Part shown: piece after piece, positions 6,533 to 14,651 of the stretch
Numbering within the stretch: position 1 is the first letter of the stretch
Layout of the letters: each line of letters opens with the position of its first letter
Assembly (NCBI GenBank): GCA_963700375.1
Contig: CAVOXF010000002.1
Location: 1-64,000, forward strand
DNA from: JAHEEL01 sp963700375
Lineage (GTDB): Bacteria; Actinomycetota; Acidimicrobiia; Spongiisociales; UBA5794
Direction: 5' to 3'
Length of the DNA stretch: 64,000 bases
The notes under the pieces: model-generated
What the model saw: only the letters and a program-made list of their open reading frames with translations
Databases searched by the model: none
What the model was told of the DNA's origin: nothing
Translations under genes and position numbers: made by a program

Positions 6533-9298
6533 CTACTCGGCGCAGATCTCGAGGATGGCGTCTCCGTAGGCCTCGAGTTTCGCCGGACCGATGCCCGGCA
6601 CCGACGCGAGTTCGGTCTCCGTCTGCGGGCGGATGCCGGCGATCGTCTCGATCGAGGCATCGTGGAGGATGACGTAGGCGGGCACCTTCTTCTCCCGTGC
6701 GGTCTCCAGTCGCCACGCCTTGAGCCGCTCGACGAGGTCGGCATCCGGTTCAACGATGTCCGCGGATGGCGCGAGCGGTCCCGAGCGGTCGCCGGACGTC
6801 ACCTCGTCGCCCCAACGGGCCTGGAACCGGCCCCCTCCGTCAACCCCGACCCATATGCCGTCGGAGTCGGCCGCGGTGACGATCCCCCGAACGCCGCCCT
6901 GCAGGGCGACCGGGTCGCCGAGGACAACCGACACCCCAGGGGTCGCACGTTCCCGTCTCCGAACGGCTATCGGCCGGACCGGTTCCGCGACGCGGGACGC
7001 CTTTCCGGTGAGTTCGTCGATGAAGCGAGACGGGCGATCGGCATCGGCCAGAACGACGACCTGCTCGATCCCCCGAGTGATCGCGACATGGAAGATCCTC
7101 CGCTCCTCCTCGATGTCGGTGGCGAGGTCGTGCGGGAGGAGGCCCCGGTCCGCGCCAAAGACCATGACCCGATCCCACTCGAGGCCTTTTGCTCGATGGA
7201 CGGTCGACAGAGTCACGCCGTCGGGCCCGCGGCGCCCGATCATGTCACCGAGCCAGGCCGCGAAGTCGGAGGCCTTCGGATGGATCACCGCGGCACGCCG
7301 CAGCGCCACGAGGTCATCCGATTGAGCCGACCGATCGGCCCGCGATCGGCCCCCGTCAAGGGCATGCGCCGAAGACTCGAGGCCGACTCGCCTGATGACC
7401 ACATCGAGGAGCGCTGCTGCATCGTCCCGTTCGGCGGCGCGTGCCACCAACTCCAGATCGTCGACGAAGCCATCCCAGCGCTGGGCCTGCTTCCCGTCCA
7501 GCTCTCGCCCGGCTTCGGTGACGCTCGCAAGGTCGAGGTATCGCCGCCCTCCGAGCAGATCGCCGGCGAGGCGATTGAGGCCCCGCGACGGCCGCCGCAC
7601 GGCGAACATCAGGTCGCGGCGTTCCATCCGCTCCGGATCGAGGCCGAGGCGCATCCACGAGAGGGTCGCCGAGACGACCGTTCGCTCGAGGATGCCGGGT
7701 CCAATCGGCGACGAGAACGCAACTCCGCGGTCGGCGAGCGCGAGGTGCACCGGCAGCAGCGCCGAATTGACCCGGGCCAGGACCGCCACGTTCGACGCGT
7801 CGGTCTCCCCAATCCACTCCTCGACGAGGTCCGCCGCCGCCAGACCGATCGCGGCGTCGTCGATCCGTTCGACCCGGAACGAATCGGATGAGTCGTCAGC
7901 GTCCGGCCCCCGTTCGATGATCTTGTCGATGCGCCGGTTGTTGTACGACAGGAGGTGAACGGCAGCATCGATCACCGGGCCCGGGCAGCGGTAGTTGATC
8001 TCGAGCGGATGCGAGGCGGCTCCGGGGAAGAGTTCTCCGTAGTCGATGAGGTACCCGGGATCCGCGCCCGCGTAGCCGTAGATCGTCTGGTCGTCGTCTC
8101 CAACGCCGAAGACATCGAGCTGCGGTGAGGCGAGGAGGCGGATCAGGAGCAGGTACGCGCCGGTGAGATCCTGGAACTCGTCGACGAGCACGTGCCGGCA
8201 GCGATCCTGCCACCGGTGTCGAAGATCGGGATCCGTCAGCAGGGCTTCGATCGCGCCGTAGACCTGCTCGTCGAAATCGGCCTCGTTCCCCCGCCGCAGC
8301 CGCTCCCGATACTGCTCGTAGACGCCGCCGAAATCGGGCACGTCGTCACGGTCGACCTCGACCGCTTCGGGCGACCGGAGGGCGATCCTCGTCTCCGAGA
8401 GGGCCTCGACATACGGCCCGATCGCGTCGTTGTTCGGCCGTCGAGGGGCCTGGACCATGCGATCCAGGACCGATCGCACCTCACGCTCGTCGAGCAGGCG
8501 GATACCCGGTCGGGCCTCACGAACGATCTCCCAACCGAGCGAGTGGACGGTGCGGACCAACGCGCCGGAGGTCACCCCGGCGCGCTCCCGAAGTTCGGCC
8601 GCGGCCTTGGTGTTGTAGGCGAGGGCGCAGAGCGTCGACGACTCGATGCCGCGGTCGTCGAGCAGGTGCCGGAGGCGGGCCGTGAGCGTACGAGTCTTGC
8701 CCGACCCGGCGGGAGCGATGATGCGAGCGGGCCCCGATCCATGATTGGCGGCCTCTGCCTGATCCGGGGCGAGGCTGCCCTCCACCGGCTCAAAGGTCGG
8801 CACCACATCCAGGCGCCCCAGCGTCACCGACTCTGAAGGGACCACCGCGTCACCAACATCGACGGGTCCGCGAGGGCCTCCGTCGATCCAGGCAGGCATC
8901 CCGTCGGGCAGGAAGACGTCGGCCGGTCCGCCCTCGGTCGCCCCGAGCGCTGCCGCCTTGACCCCCCACCACCACTTCGGCTCGCCGGCACGAGCGTCGT
9001 AGGCATTGGCCCACAGGAGGAAGTGCAGCCGCTCGAGCGGGAAGGTGAACGTCGGCCCGACCGCGAACGCCGGTCGGGCGTCGGTCTCGGAAGATCGGAG
9101 AACGGCCGGATCAACCCCCAACTCGATCACGACCGACTCGCGTGCTACCCAGGCGCGGTGCAACCGGTCGACCGTCGCTCCCGGATCCTCCAGAGCGGCA
9201 GCATCGAGGATCACCACCGGCGCCCCTCTCCACGGTTCCGGGATGGGGGCATCGGGTTCGATCACGACGGATCGTCCGAGGGCTGCGGGAGCGGTCAC
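6533..9298 (-). CDS. uvrD2: UvrD/PcrA-type superfamily 1 DNA helicase with C-terminal HRDC domain (UvrD2)
   Basis: The 921-residue protein has a UvrD helicase core: Walker A APAGSGKTRT at about 195-204, motif II VDEFQDLT, GVGDDDQTIYGYAGAD, STVHRAKGLEW, and HVAITRG near the end of the core. It ends with an HRDC-like segment that includes ELASVPGIGPAKLEAYG. This architecture matches actinobacterial UvrD2, a 3'-5' helicase linked to repair. The first 170 or so residues form an extra N-terminal region with no helicase motif, so the protein is longer than typical UvrD2. The start at 9298 has no clear ribosome site and lies 105 bp from the divergent padR start. Confidence 0.9.
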   Translation of the reverse strand: MTAPAALGRSVVIEPDAPIPEPWRGAPVVILDAAALEDPGATVDRLHRAWVARESVVIELGVDPAVLRSSETDARPAFAVGPTFTFPLERLHFLLWANAYDARAGEPKWWWGVKAAALGATEGGPADVFLPDGMPAWIDGGPRGPVDVGDAVVPSESVTLGRLDVVPTFEPVEGSLAPDQAEAANHGSGPARIIAPAGSGKTRTLTARLRHLLDDRGIESSTLCALAYNTKAAAELRERAGVTSGALVRTVHSLGWEIVREARPGIRLLDEREVRSVLDRMVQAPRRPNNDAIGPYVEALSETRIALRSPEAVEVDRDDVPDFGGVYEQYRERLRRGNEADFDEQVYGAIEALLTDPDLRHRWQDRCRHVLVDEFQDLTGAYLLLIRLLASPQLDVFGVGDDDQTIYGYAGADPGYLIDYGELFPGAASHPLEINYRCPGPVIDAAVHLLSYNNRRIDKIIERGPDADDSSDSFRVERIDDAAIGLAAADLVEEWIGETDASNVAVLARVNSALLPVHLALADRGVAFSSPIGPGILERTVVSATLSWMRLGLDPERMERRDLMFAVRRPSRGLNRLAGDLLGGRRYLDLASVTEAGRELDGKQAQRWDGFVDDLELVARAAERDDAAALLDVVIRRVGLESSAHALDGGRSRADRSAQSDDLVALRRAAVIHPKASDFAAWLGDMIGRRGPDGVTLSTVHRAKGLEWDRVMVFGADRGLLPHDLATDIEEERRIFHVAITRGIEQVVVLADADRPSRFIDELTGKASRVAEPVRPIAVRRRERATPGVSVVLGDPVALQGGVRGIVTAADSDGIWVGVDGGGRFQARWGDEVTSGDRSGPLAPSADIVEPDADLVERLKAWRLETAREKKVPAYVILHDASIETIAGIRPQTETELASVPGIGPAKLEAYGDAILEICAE

Positions 9299-9352
9299 GA
9301 CCGCGAGGTTAGGAGGAGCCTGTGACGAGGGGGGATGGATTCTTGATACTTG

Positions 9353-9390
9353 ATGTATCGATTCGATATAGTTATATCGATTCGATACAT
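9353..9390. promoter_or_regulatory. 38-bp palindromic operator upstream of padR
   Basis: Two 19-bp arms, ATGTATCGATTCGATATAG and the near-exact complement, match at 17 of 19 positions. The same DNA contains two direct copies of ATCGATTCGATA and a TATAGTTAT that could serve as a -10 element. It lies 12 bp before the padR ATG, and in the uvrD2-padR divergent gap. PadR regulators usually bind such AT-rich palindromes in their own promoters, so autoregulation of padR-ino1 is likely. Confidence 0.75.
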
Positions 9391-9402
9391 TGGAGACGGC
9401 AG

Positions 9403-9915
9403 ATGCTCGATTTCGCCATCCTTGGACTCCTTCGTGAAGCGCCGCGTCACGGCTACGAACTGAAACGCGCCCTGGGTGATCTCGGCTTCTGGCAGGTCTC
9501 GTTCGGTTCGCTCTACCCGGCGCTCAGGAGACTCGAGAAACAGGGATTCATCGAGGCCACGAAAGGTCAGGGGCGTCGCAAGGCGTACCGGATCACCGAA
9601 CCGGGCCGGTCCCACTTCGCCGAGATGCTCTCCGAGGCCGGTGACGGCTCGGACCGGGGATTCCAGTTGCGGCTGGCCTTCCTCGGGTATCTCGAGCAAC
9701 CCCGTCGTCTCGGTGTCCTCGAGAGCCGCAGGACGATGCTCCAGGACCGCCTCCACCGCGCACGCCTCTCCTTTCGGGGAGCCCGAACCGGCTCCAAGAG
9801 CCCGGACCGCTACCGAATGGCCCTCATGGAGCGGAGGGTCCGATCGACCGAGGCGGATATCGCCTGGCTCGACGAACTCATCGCACGTGAACGCGGCGCT
9901 GCAGCCGGCGCATGA
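9403..9915 (+). CDS. PadR-family transcriptional regulator
   Basis: The 170-residue protein begins MLDFAILGLLREAPRHGYEL, followed by SFGSLYPALRRLEKQGFI and the wing KAYRITEPGR: the PadR winged helix. A C-terminal helical region for dimerisation follows. I chose the ATG at 9403, with GGAG seven bases upstream; a GTG at 9322 with a good AGGAGG box would add 27 residues encoded by the operator DNA and is less likely. The stop overlaps the open frame upstream of ino1. In M. tuberculosis a PadR gene (Rv0047c) is also next to ino1 (Rv0046c), so control of inositol synthesis is a fair inference. Confidence 0.9.
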   Translation: MLDFAILGLLREAPRHGYELKRALGDLGFWQVSFGSLYPALRRLEKQGFIEATKGQGRRKAYRITEPGRSHFAEMLSEAGDGSDRGFQLRLAFLGYLEQPRRLGVLESRRTMLQDRLHRARLSFRGARTGSKSPDRYRMALMERRVRSTEADIAWLDELIARERGAAAGA

Positions 9916-9944
9916 ACCACCGAACCCTCAACAAGGAGACTGAC

Positions 9945-11057
9945 GTGTCCAACACCGTTCGGGTCGCGATCGCCGGTCTCGGCAACTGCGCCACCGCTCT
10001 CATCCAGGGCGTCGAGTACTACCGAGATGCCGACCCGTCCCTCAAGGTCCCTGGGTTGATGCACGTCGACCTCGGTGGCTACCACGTCGGCGACGTCGAA
10101 TTCGTGGCGGCGTTCGACGTTGATGCGTCCAAGGTCGGCCAGGACATCTCCAAGGCCATGTGGTCCGGGATGAACAACACCATCGAGTTCGCCACCGTGC
10201 CGGAACTCGGTATCGACGTTCAGCGCGGACCCACACTCGACGGCCTCGGCATCTTCTACGTCGACGAGGTCGAGGAGTCCGCGGCCGATCCGGTGGATGT
10301 TGTGCAGGCGATCAAGGACGCCCGGGCCGACGTGCTCGTCTCATACCTGCCGGTCGGCTCCGAGGAGGCCACCAGGTTCTACGCCCAGTGCGCGCTCGAC
10401 GCCGGCGTCGCGTTCGTGAACGCCATCCCCGTCTTCATCGCATCCGACCCGGTGTGGGCGGCCAAGTTCGTCGACGCCAACCTCCCGCTCATCGGCGACG
10501 ACATCAAGTCTCAGGTCGGCGCCACCATCGTTCATCGCCAGCTCGCCCGCCTCTTCGAGGACCGCGGCGTGAAGATCGACCAGACGTACCAGCTGAACTT
10601 CGGCGGAAACATGGACTTCAAGAACATGCTCGAGCGTGAACGTCTGCAGTCCAAGAAGATCTCGAAGACCCAGTCGGTTACGAGCCAGATCGAACGGCGG
10701 ATGAACTCCGATACGGTGCACATCGGCCCGTCGGACCATGTGCCGTGGCTCTCGGACCGCAAGTGGGCCTACATCCGGCTCGAAGGCACCTCGTTCGGCG
10801 ACGTCCCGCTCAATATCGAGTTGAAGCTCGAGGTGTGGGACTCCCCCAATTCGGCCGGCGTGATCATCGACGCGGTGCGCGCCGCGAAGATCGCCCTCGA
10901 CCGCGGCGTGGGTGGGCCGCTGCTGGCGCCGTCGTCGTACTTCATGAAGTCGCCCCCGGTCCAGTATCACGACTCGGTGGCCCACGACAACGTGGAGGCG
11001 TTCATCGACGGATCCGGCGACCTCTCTCGCGACCTCGAGGCCTTCCTCTCGGCGTAG
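9945..11057 (+). CDS. ino1: inositol-3-phosphate synthase
   Basis: This NAD-dependent enzyme converts glucose-6-phosphate to myo-inositol-3-phosphate, the entry to phosphatidylinositol and, in actinobacteria, mycothiol. The NAD motif is VAIAGLGNCATALIQG near the start. Other conserved pieces are FDVDASKVGQDISKA, VSYLPVGSEEATRFYA, LIGDDIKSQVGATIVHR, LNFGGNMDFKNM and the C-terminal LAPSSYFMKSPP. The GTG at 9945 has AAGGAG six bases upstream; the longer frame from 9912 overlaps padR and lacks similarity. The 370-residue length fits the short actinobacterial form. It is followed by a terminator hairpin. Confidence 0.95.
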   Translation: MSNTVRVAIAGLGNCATALIQGVEYYRDADPSLKVPGLMHVDLGGYHVGDVEFVAAFDVDASKVGQDISKAMWSGMNNTIEFATVPELGIDVQRGPTLDGLGIFYVDEVEESAADPVDVVQAIKDARADVLVSYLPVGSEEATRFYAQCALDAGVAFVNAIPVFIASDPVWAAKFVDANLPLIGDDIKSQVGATIVHRQLARLFEDRGVKIDQTYQLNFGGNMDFKNMLERERLQSKKISKTQSVTSQIERRMNSDTVHIGPSDHVPWLSDRKWAYIRLEGTSFGDVPLNIELKLEVWDSPNSAGVIIDAVRAAKIALDRGVGGPLLAPSSYFMKSPPVQYHDSVAHDNVEAFIDGSGDLSRDLEAFLSA

Positions 11058-11078
11058 CGGGCAATGCATCCGATTGGC

Positions 11079-11102
11079 AGGGCGGCCTTTCGGGGCCGCC
11101 CT
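11079..11102 (+). terminator. hairpin after ino1
   Basis: A 9-bp perfect stem (AGGGCGGCC and its complement) with a six-base loop lies 22 bp after the ino1 stop. It is followed by CTCGCG rather than a T-run, as often in high-GC genomes. It marks the end of padR-ino1. Confidence 0.6.
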
Positions 11103-11222
11103 CTCGCGTCGGTAGCGCCGGTCGTCAGCGTTTCGACTGCTGATTCGGCGACCGGCGAACTTCTCGGTTGACTCCGGGAGCGCCCATGCCGATAGGTAGA
11201 CCAGCGACCAGGATGGGAAGGG

Positions 11223-12797
11223 ATGTCGTTCTGTAGTCAGTGTGGTGAGCAACTTCTCGACGACGCAGTGTTCTGCACCGCATGCGGCGAGGAGGTCCAG
11301 AGGCCGGAAGCGCAAAACGCAGGCGAATCGGAGGTCGCCGAACCCGAACCTCCTGCCGAAGTTCCGGCCGACGCAGCTGAGCCAGCACCTCCGCCTGCCG
11401 CCGCGCCTCCTCCAGTCGAACCACCGGTCGCCACCCCGACACCACCACCGGGAGACGGATCCGGTCGAAACAAGCGCACGCTCCTCATCGGAGGGATTGC
11501 CGCCGTCGCCATCGCAGTGATCGCGGGGGCAGCGCTGTTTGCCACGCAGCAGGGAAATGACACTGCGGATGGTGTAGTCATCCCGGTGGCCCAGGACACG
11601 GTCAAGAAGCCGATCAGCACCACGGGTGCCGTCAATGCAGCGCCTTCATCAACGACCACGACCGCGGCAACGACGACCACCACGACGCTGCCGCCGACAA
11701 CCACCACAACGCTCCCCGCAGATCTCATCGCCGGGATTGAAGGCACCGGCGTCTTCATCGTGTCAGGAAGTACCGCCGACCGGGCATCCCTCGAAACGAG
11801 TGTCGCAAACGCCCGCAACCATGACTGGGCCCTATCCGTGATCGCGGTGCCCACGGAACCAGAAGACGGCGGGTCGGCGTACGCGGCATCGATAGCGACC
11901 GCGATGAACCTCGGGACGGTGGTTGTGGTCTCTCCGAATAGCCTGGGTTGGGCATCGCAGGAGACCCAGTTCTACGACGGTGAGTTCGAGCGCGCATGGA
12001 GCCTCATCCCGCCGGGCTCATCCGAAGGGACAGCTGTGCACTCGTTCGTATGGTCGGTCCTCGGTGGGCCCGATTCGGTTGGCGTCATGGTTTCCAGTGC
12101 GGCCTGGCTCCTCCTGGGTGCCGACGGCATGCCGAGCGACTTCTCGTACGGAGACTCCGGCGACATCCCGCTGATGGGCGATTGGGATTGCGACGGAATC
12201 GAGACGGTTGGCATTTGGCGCCCCTCCGACGGAAGCGTCCTCCTTCGAAACACCAGCGGCGCCGGCGTCGCGGACTTCGCTTCTGCGTACGACGTTGAGG
12301 ACGCCATACCGATTTCCGGCGACTTCAACGGCAACGGATGCGACAACGTGTCGTTCTACCACTCGCTCGACGGCCTCGTTCGCGTCTTCAACACTCCAGA
12401 GGGTGTCATCGACTCGACCGAAGGCTCCACCAGTTCTGACTTCACCTACGTATTCGGAGCACCCGGCGACGTTCCCTTCGTCGGAGACTTCGACGGTGAT
12501 GGCGTCGATACGATCGGCCTCTTCCGGCCGTCAACAGGCATGTTCTATCTGAAGAACTCGCACACGGAGGGTCCGGGAGACATCGAATTCGCCTTCGGGG
12601 AGACGGGGGACATTCCCATCGCCGGCGACTGGACCGATCAGGACGGCATCGACTCCGTCGCCGTCTACCGGCCCTCAACCGGGACGTTCTTCTTCCGCTA
12701 CACCAACACGGCCGGCCCGGCCGACGAGATGCTGGAGTTCGTGGTGATTGACGCGCTCCCGGTCGCAGGCGCCTTCGGACTGGACCGGTCTGGCTGA
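11223..12797 (+). CDS. zinc-ribbon, membrane-anchored protein with FG-GAP-like surface repeats
   Basis: The 524-residue protein has three parts. A zinc ribbon (CSQC...CTAC, residues 4-23) and a Pro/Glu-rich stretch are followed by a transmembrane helix near residues 82-105 (LLIGGIAAVAIAVIAGAAL). A Thr-rich linker follows. The outer part has a globular domain (about 170-260), then about four repeats of the type GDIPLMGDWDCDGIETVGIWR or GDVPFVGDFDGDGVDTIGLF-RPSTG. These Asp-rich repeats resemble calcium-binding FG-GAP/VCBS beta-propeller blades. The ribbon should face the cytoplasm and the repeats the outside. The function is unknown; an envelope or adhesion role is inferred. Confidence 0.7.
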   Translation: MSFCSQCGEQLLDDAVFCTACGEEVQRPEAQNAGESEVAEPEPPAEVPADAAEPAPPPAAAPPPVEPPVATPTPPPGDGSGRNKRTLLIGGIAAVAIAVIAGAALFATQQGNDTADGVVIPVAQDTVKKPISTTGAVNAAPSSTTTTAATTTTTTLPPTTTTTLPADLIAGIEGTGVFIVSGSTADRASLETSVANARNHDWALSVIAVPTEPEDGGSAYAASIATAMNLGTVVVVSPNSLGWASQETQFYDGEFERAWSLIPPGSSEGTAVHSFVWSVLGGPDSVGVMVSSAAWLLLGADGMPSDFSYGDSGDIPLMGDWDCDGIETVGIWRPSDGSVLLRNTSGAGVADFASAYDVEDAIPISGDFNGNGCDNVSFYHSLDGLVRVFNTPEGVIDSTEGSTSSDFTYVFGAPGDVPFVGDFDGDGVDTIGLFRPSTGMFYLKNSHTEGPGDIEFAFGETGDIPIAGDWTDQDGIDSVAVYRPSTGTFFFRYTNTAGPADEMLEFVVIDALPVAGAFGLDRSG

Positions 12798-12844
12798 CGG
12801 ACGGGCGGCACGCGAAGTCCCTGCCTCCCACCTCGCCCGAAGTG

Positions 12845-13039
12845 CTACCTCGGCCACGAAAGGGCGGCCACGCTCGGCGAACGATGAGGGCGCACTGCGC
12901 GGGTTTCGCTTCGCTCGCCTGCGGGAACCGGCGTAGGTACCTCGATCTCCTTCAGCGGCTCCTGCACCGGCCCCGGAGCCTCGGCCGGCGCTTCAAGCGG
13001 GGCAACCTTGATCACACGTTTGGGTTCGCCGATATCCAT
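12845..13039 (-). CDS. Pro/Glu-rich small protein, coupled to the coiled-coil gene
   Basis: The 64-residue product begins MDIGEPKRVIKVAPLEAP and continues as a Pro-Glu-rich peptide with repeated valine-proline pairs; the last 20 residues are basic. The ATG lies inside the end of the upstream gene (28-bp overlap) and has a GAGGAGAG ribosome site, so translation is well supported. Similar small proteins with an EPKR-[V/I]-I-x-V start occur in actinobacteria from my memory, but no function is known to me. It probably works with the coiled-coil protein upstream. Confidence 0.65.
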   Translation of the reverse strand: MDIGEPKRVIKVAPLEAPAEAPGPVQEPLKEIEVPTPVPAGERSETRAVRPHRSPSVAALSWPR

Positions 13040-14073
13040 GATTCTCTCCTCTGTGCTTGGGTGTTCAGGTACTCGCGAATGGCGGCGCGCAGCGACGACA
13101 CTTCCGTCGGCAGGCGTGCGTCGTCCGATTCGAGCGGCCGCCTTGCGAGTGGGTTCCGGAACAGGAACTCCAACTCGTCGGTGTCGTCGACCATGCGCAC
13201 GGTTCCGCGATCGACAAGAGCCAGGGCAAGGACGGTGGCGCGTTCCGCCCGATATCCCCGCTCATGTTCCACGACCTTGCCCTCGAGGCCCACGAGTCCG
13301 ACGCCGAACCTGCCGCGATGGGTCCCGCCGACCGACCGCATCAGCGCGCCGGGATCCTTTGCCGCGTAGATCCCGCAGCCGAACGCCACCTGAGCGCACC
13401 GGCCATCCGTATGCGGGAGTTCGCCCGGCACGCGACAGACGGCTGCGAGCGACGGCGTCTCCCACCGATAGCGGGCTCCGTACAACCCATCCTTGATCAG
13501 CATCCAGACGCGGTATCCCAGAACGGCCGTCGGGGACCACATGGCCTCAGCCTGCAACTGCGCAAAAGCCGCTTGCCGAGCGGCGGCGGCCTGCCGCCGC
13601 GCCTCTTCAGCCCGTCGGGCCCTCTCCCCTGCCTCGGCGACGAACGGCTTCAGGCGTGCGAGCAGCTCTCTCTGGCGGCTGACGATGTACAACTCGATCT
13701 CACGGATCCGAGCCTCGAGTTCGGCGATCTCGACGGTCAACTCGACGGATCGCGACGTTTGGGCGTCGAGGCGGTGCTGGAGGCGGCCGGCTCCACTGCC
13801 CGGCGGCTCGTTGCCCACCGCTGCCGCCTGCCCGACGAGGACGAGGGCGCGCTGAACGCCGTGGACCTCGGCGTCGGCCCAAGAACGCTCCTTGATGATC
13901 TCGTCTCGTTGCCGCTCGAGCGAGTGAAGGAGTCCGACCTTGCCGTGGACTTGACGCTGGAGGTTTTGCACCTGCATGGCCGCACTCGAAGACCCGAGCG
14001 AGGTGGCGACCCTTCGGAGTTCAGCCAGCAGCGACTGAATCCCTGGCCCGTAGCCCTCGTTCCCACTGCTCAC
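13012..14073 (-). CDS. coiled-coil protein with a Cys-rich C-terminal domain (W...C...PH...C.CGIYA type)
   Basis: The 353-residue protein has long coiled-coil helices (about residues 30-80 and 100-178, with heptads ending in ARRAEEARRQAAAARQAAF) and then a C-terminal domain starting GYRVWMLIKDGLYGARYRW, with C213, PHTDGRC (C226) and FGCGIYAAKD (C233). I recognise this Cys-rich pattern from uncharacterised actinobacterial proteins but know no function. The GTG at 14073 with GGGGG upstream is the better start; the open frame continues to 14199 without similarity. It is followed by a translationally overlapping Pro-rich small gene and is divergent from a Res-type toxin module. Confidence 0.7.
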   Translation of the reverse strand: MSSGNEGYGPGIQSLLAELRRVATSLGSSSAAMQVQNLQRQVHGKVGLLHSLERQRDEIIKERSWADAEVHGVQRALVLVGQAAAVGNEPPGSGAGRLQHRLDAQTSRSVELTVEIAELEARIREIELYIVSRQRELLARLKPFVAEAGERARRAEEARRQAAAARQAAFAQLQAEAMWSPTAVLGYRVWMLIKDGLYGARYRWETPSLAAVCRVPGELPHTDGRCAQVAFGCGIYAAKDPGALMRSVGGTHRGRFGVGLVGLEGKVVEHERGYRAERATVLALALVDRGTVRMVDDTDELEFLFRNPLARRPLESDDARLPTEVSSLRAAIREYLNTQAQRRESWISANPNV

Positions 14074-14210
14074 CGAACCCCCTTTCGGGATGAACCGCCA
14101 AACTAGGCGACCGAACATATGTTCGCAACCGCTGATCGCCGTGCGCCGATCTGAGGCTGCCCTCCCATCTGGGGCTTGACACATGAGCGTGGTTGACATA
14201 CGGTTGCGCT

Positions 14211-14651
14211 ATGGCGATCCCGATAACCGACCTCAGTCCTGCCGAGGCCGCAGCAGCCCTCACAGAAGGCGGCGGCTCCGAGTGGACCCGACGACTCATC
14301 GACGAACTCGACCGGTCGGTCCGCACCGATCCCCTCGACCGTTTCGTGACGTTGTGGGACCTGTCGAACGCTGCGAGCCGCCCGGGTATTCGGCGTGTCG
14401 CGCCAGGCATTCTCGAAGTGGCGGAAGACTGGCCCGCCTGCGATCCGCTCTGCTGCCATCGCCGACCTCGTCCTCCGCAACCGATCTCCTCGATCGCTAC
14501 GTGAAGCGTGAACGAATCCCTGCGGTCGTCCGGCGTCCGGCCGATCAGCTCGGCGGTCGGTCGCTCCTGGACATCGCGGAGCAGGGTGATACCCGCGACC
14601 GTTCTCGAACACGTCGCCGCCATGTTCGACCTGCGGCGCACCCAACCGTGA
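14211..14651 (+). pseudogene. Xre/HTH-type antitoxin of the Res system, broken by three frameshifts
   Basis: Pieces of one antitoxin are spread over all three frames. Frame 1 from the ATG at 14211 gives MAIPITDLSPAEAAAALTEG and DRFVTLWDLSN. From about 14376 another frame gives the helix-turn-helix ARVFGVSRQAFSKW and IRSAAIADL. From about 14475 the third frame gives ATDLLDRYVKRERIPAVVRR and LGGRSLLDI. From about 14595 the first frame returns with ATVLEHVAAMFDLRRTQP and a TGA that overlaps the toxin GTG. The total length is a multiple of three. Two TTGACA boxes (14176 and 14193) lie just upstream; with the first as -35, the message could be leaderless. Either the gene decayed or the sequence has three indels. 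Confidence 0.8.

Noticed and set aside
9322..9402. GTG at 9322 as the padR start
   Set aside because: It has a good AGGAGG, but the added residues are encoded by the palindromic operator and PadR proteins start at MLDFAILGLL.
11121..11222. CRISPR or insertion sequence in the accessory 11-15 kb region
   Set aside because: No spaced direct repeats, transposase frame or terminal inverted repeats were found.
11640..11730. Thr-codon-rich ACGAC/ACCAC tract as a tandem repeat array
   Set aside because: It is the in-frame Thr-rich linker of the surface protein; no exact unit repeats beyond codon bias.
5966..14400. Shared GGGTATTCGG-like words near 5970 and 14390 as a dispersed repeat
   Set aside because: Similarity is about ten bases; the second lies inside the HTH codons of the antitoxin. 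It does not extend.
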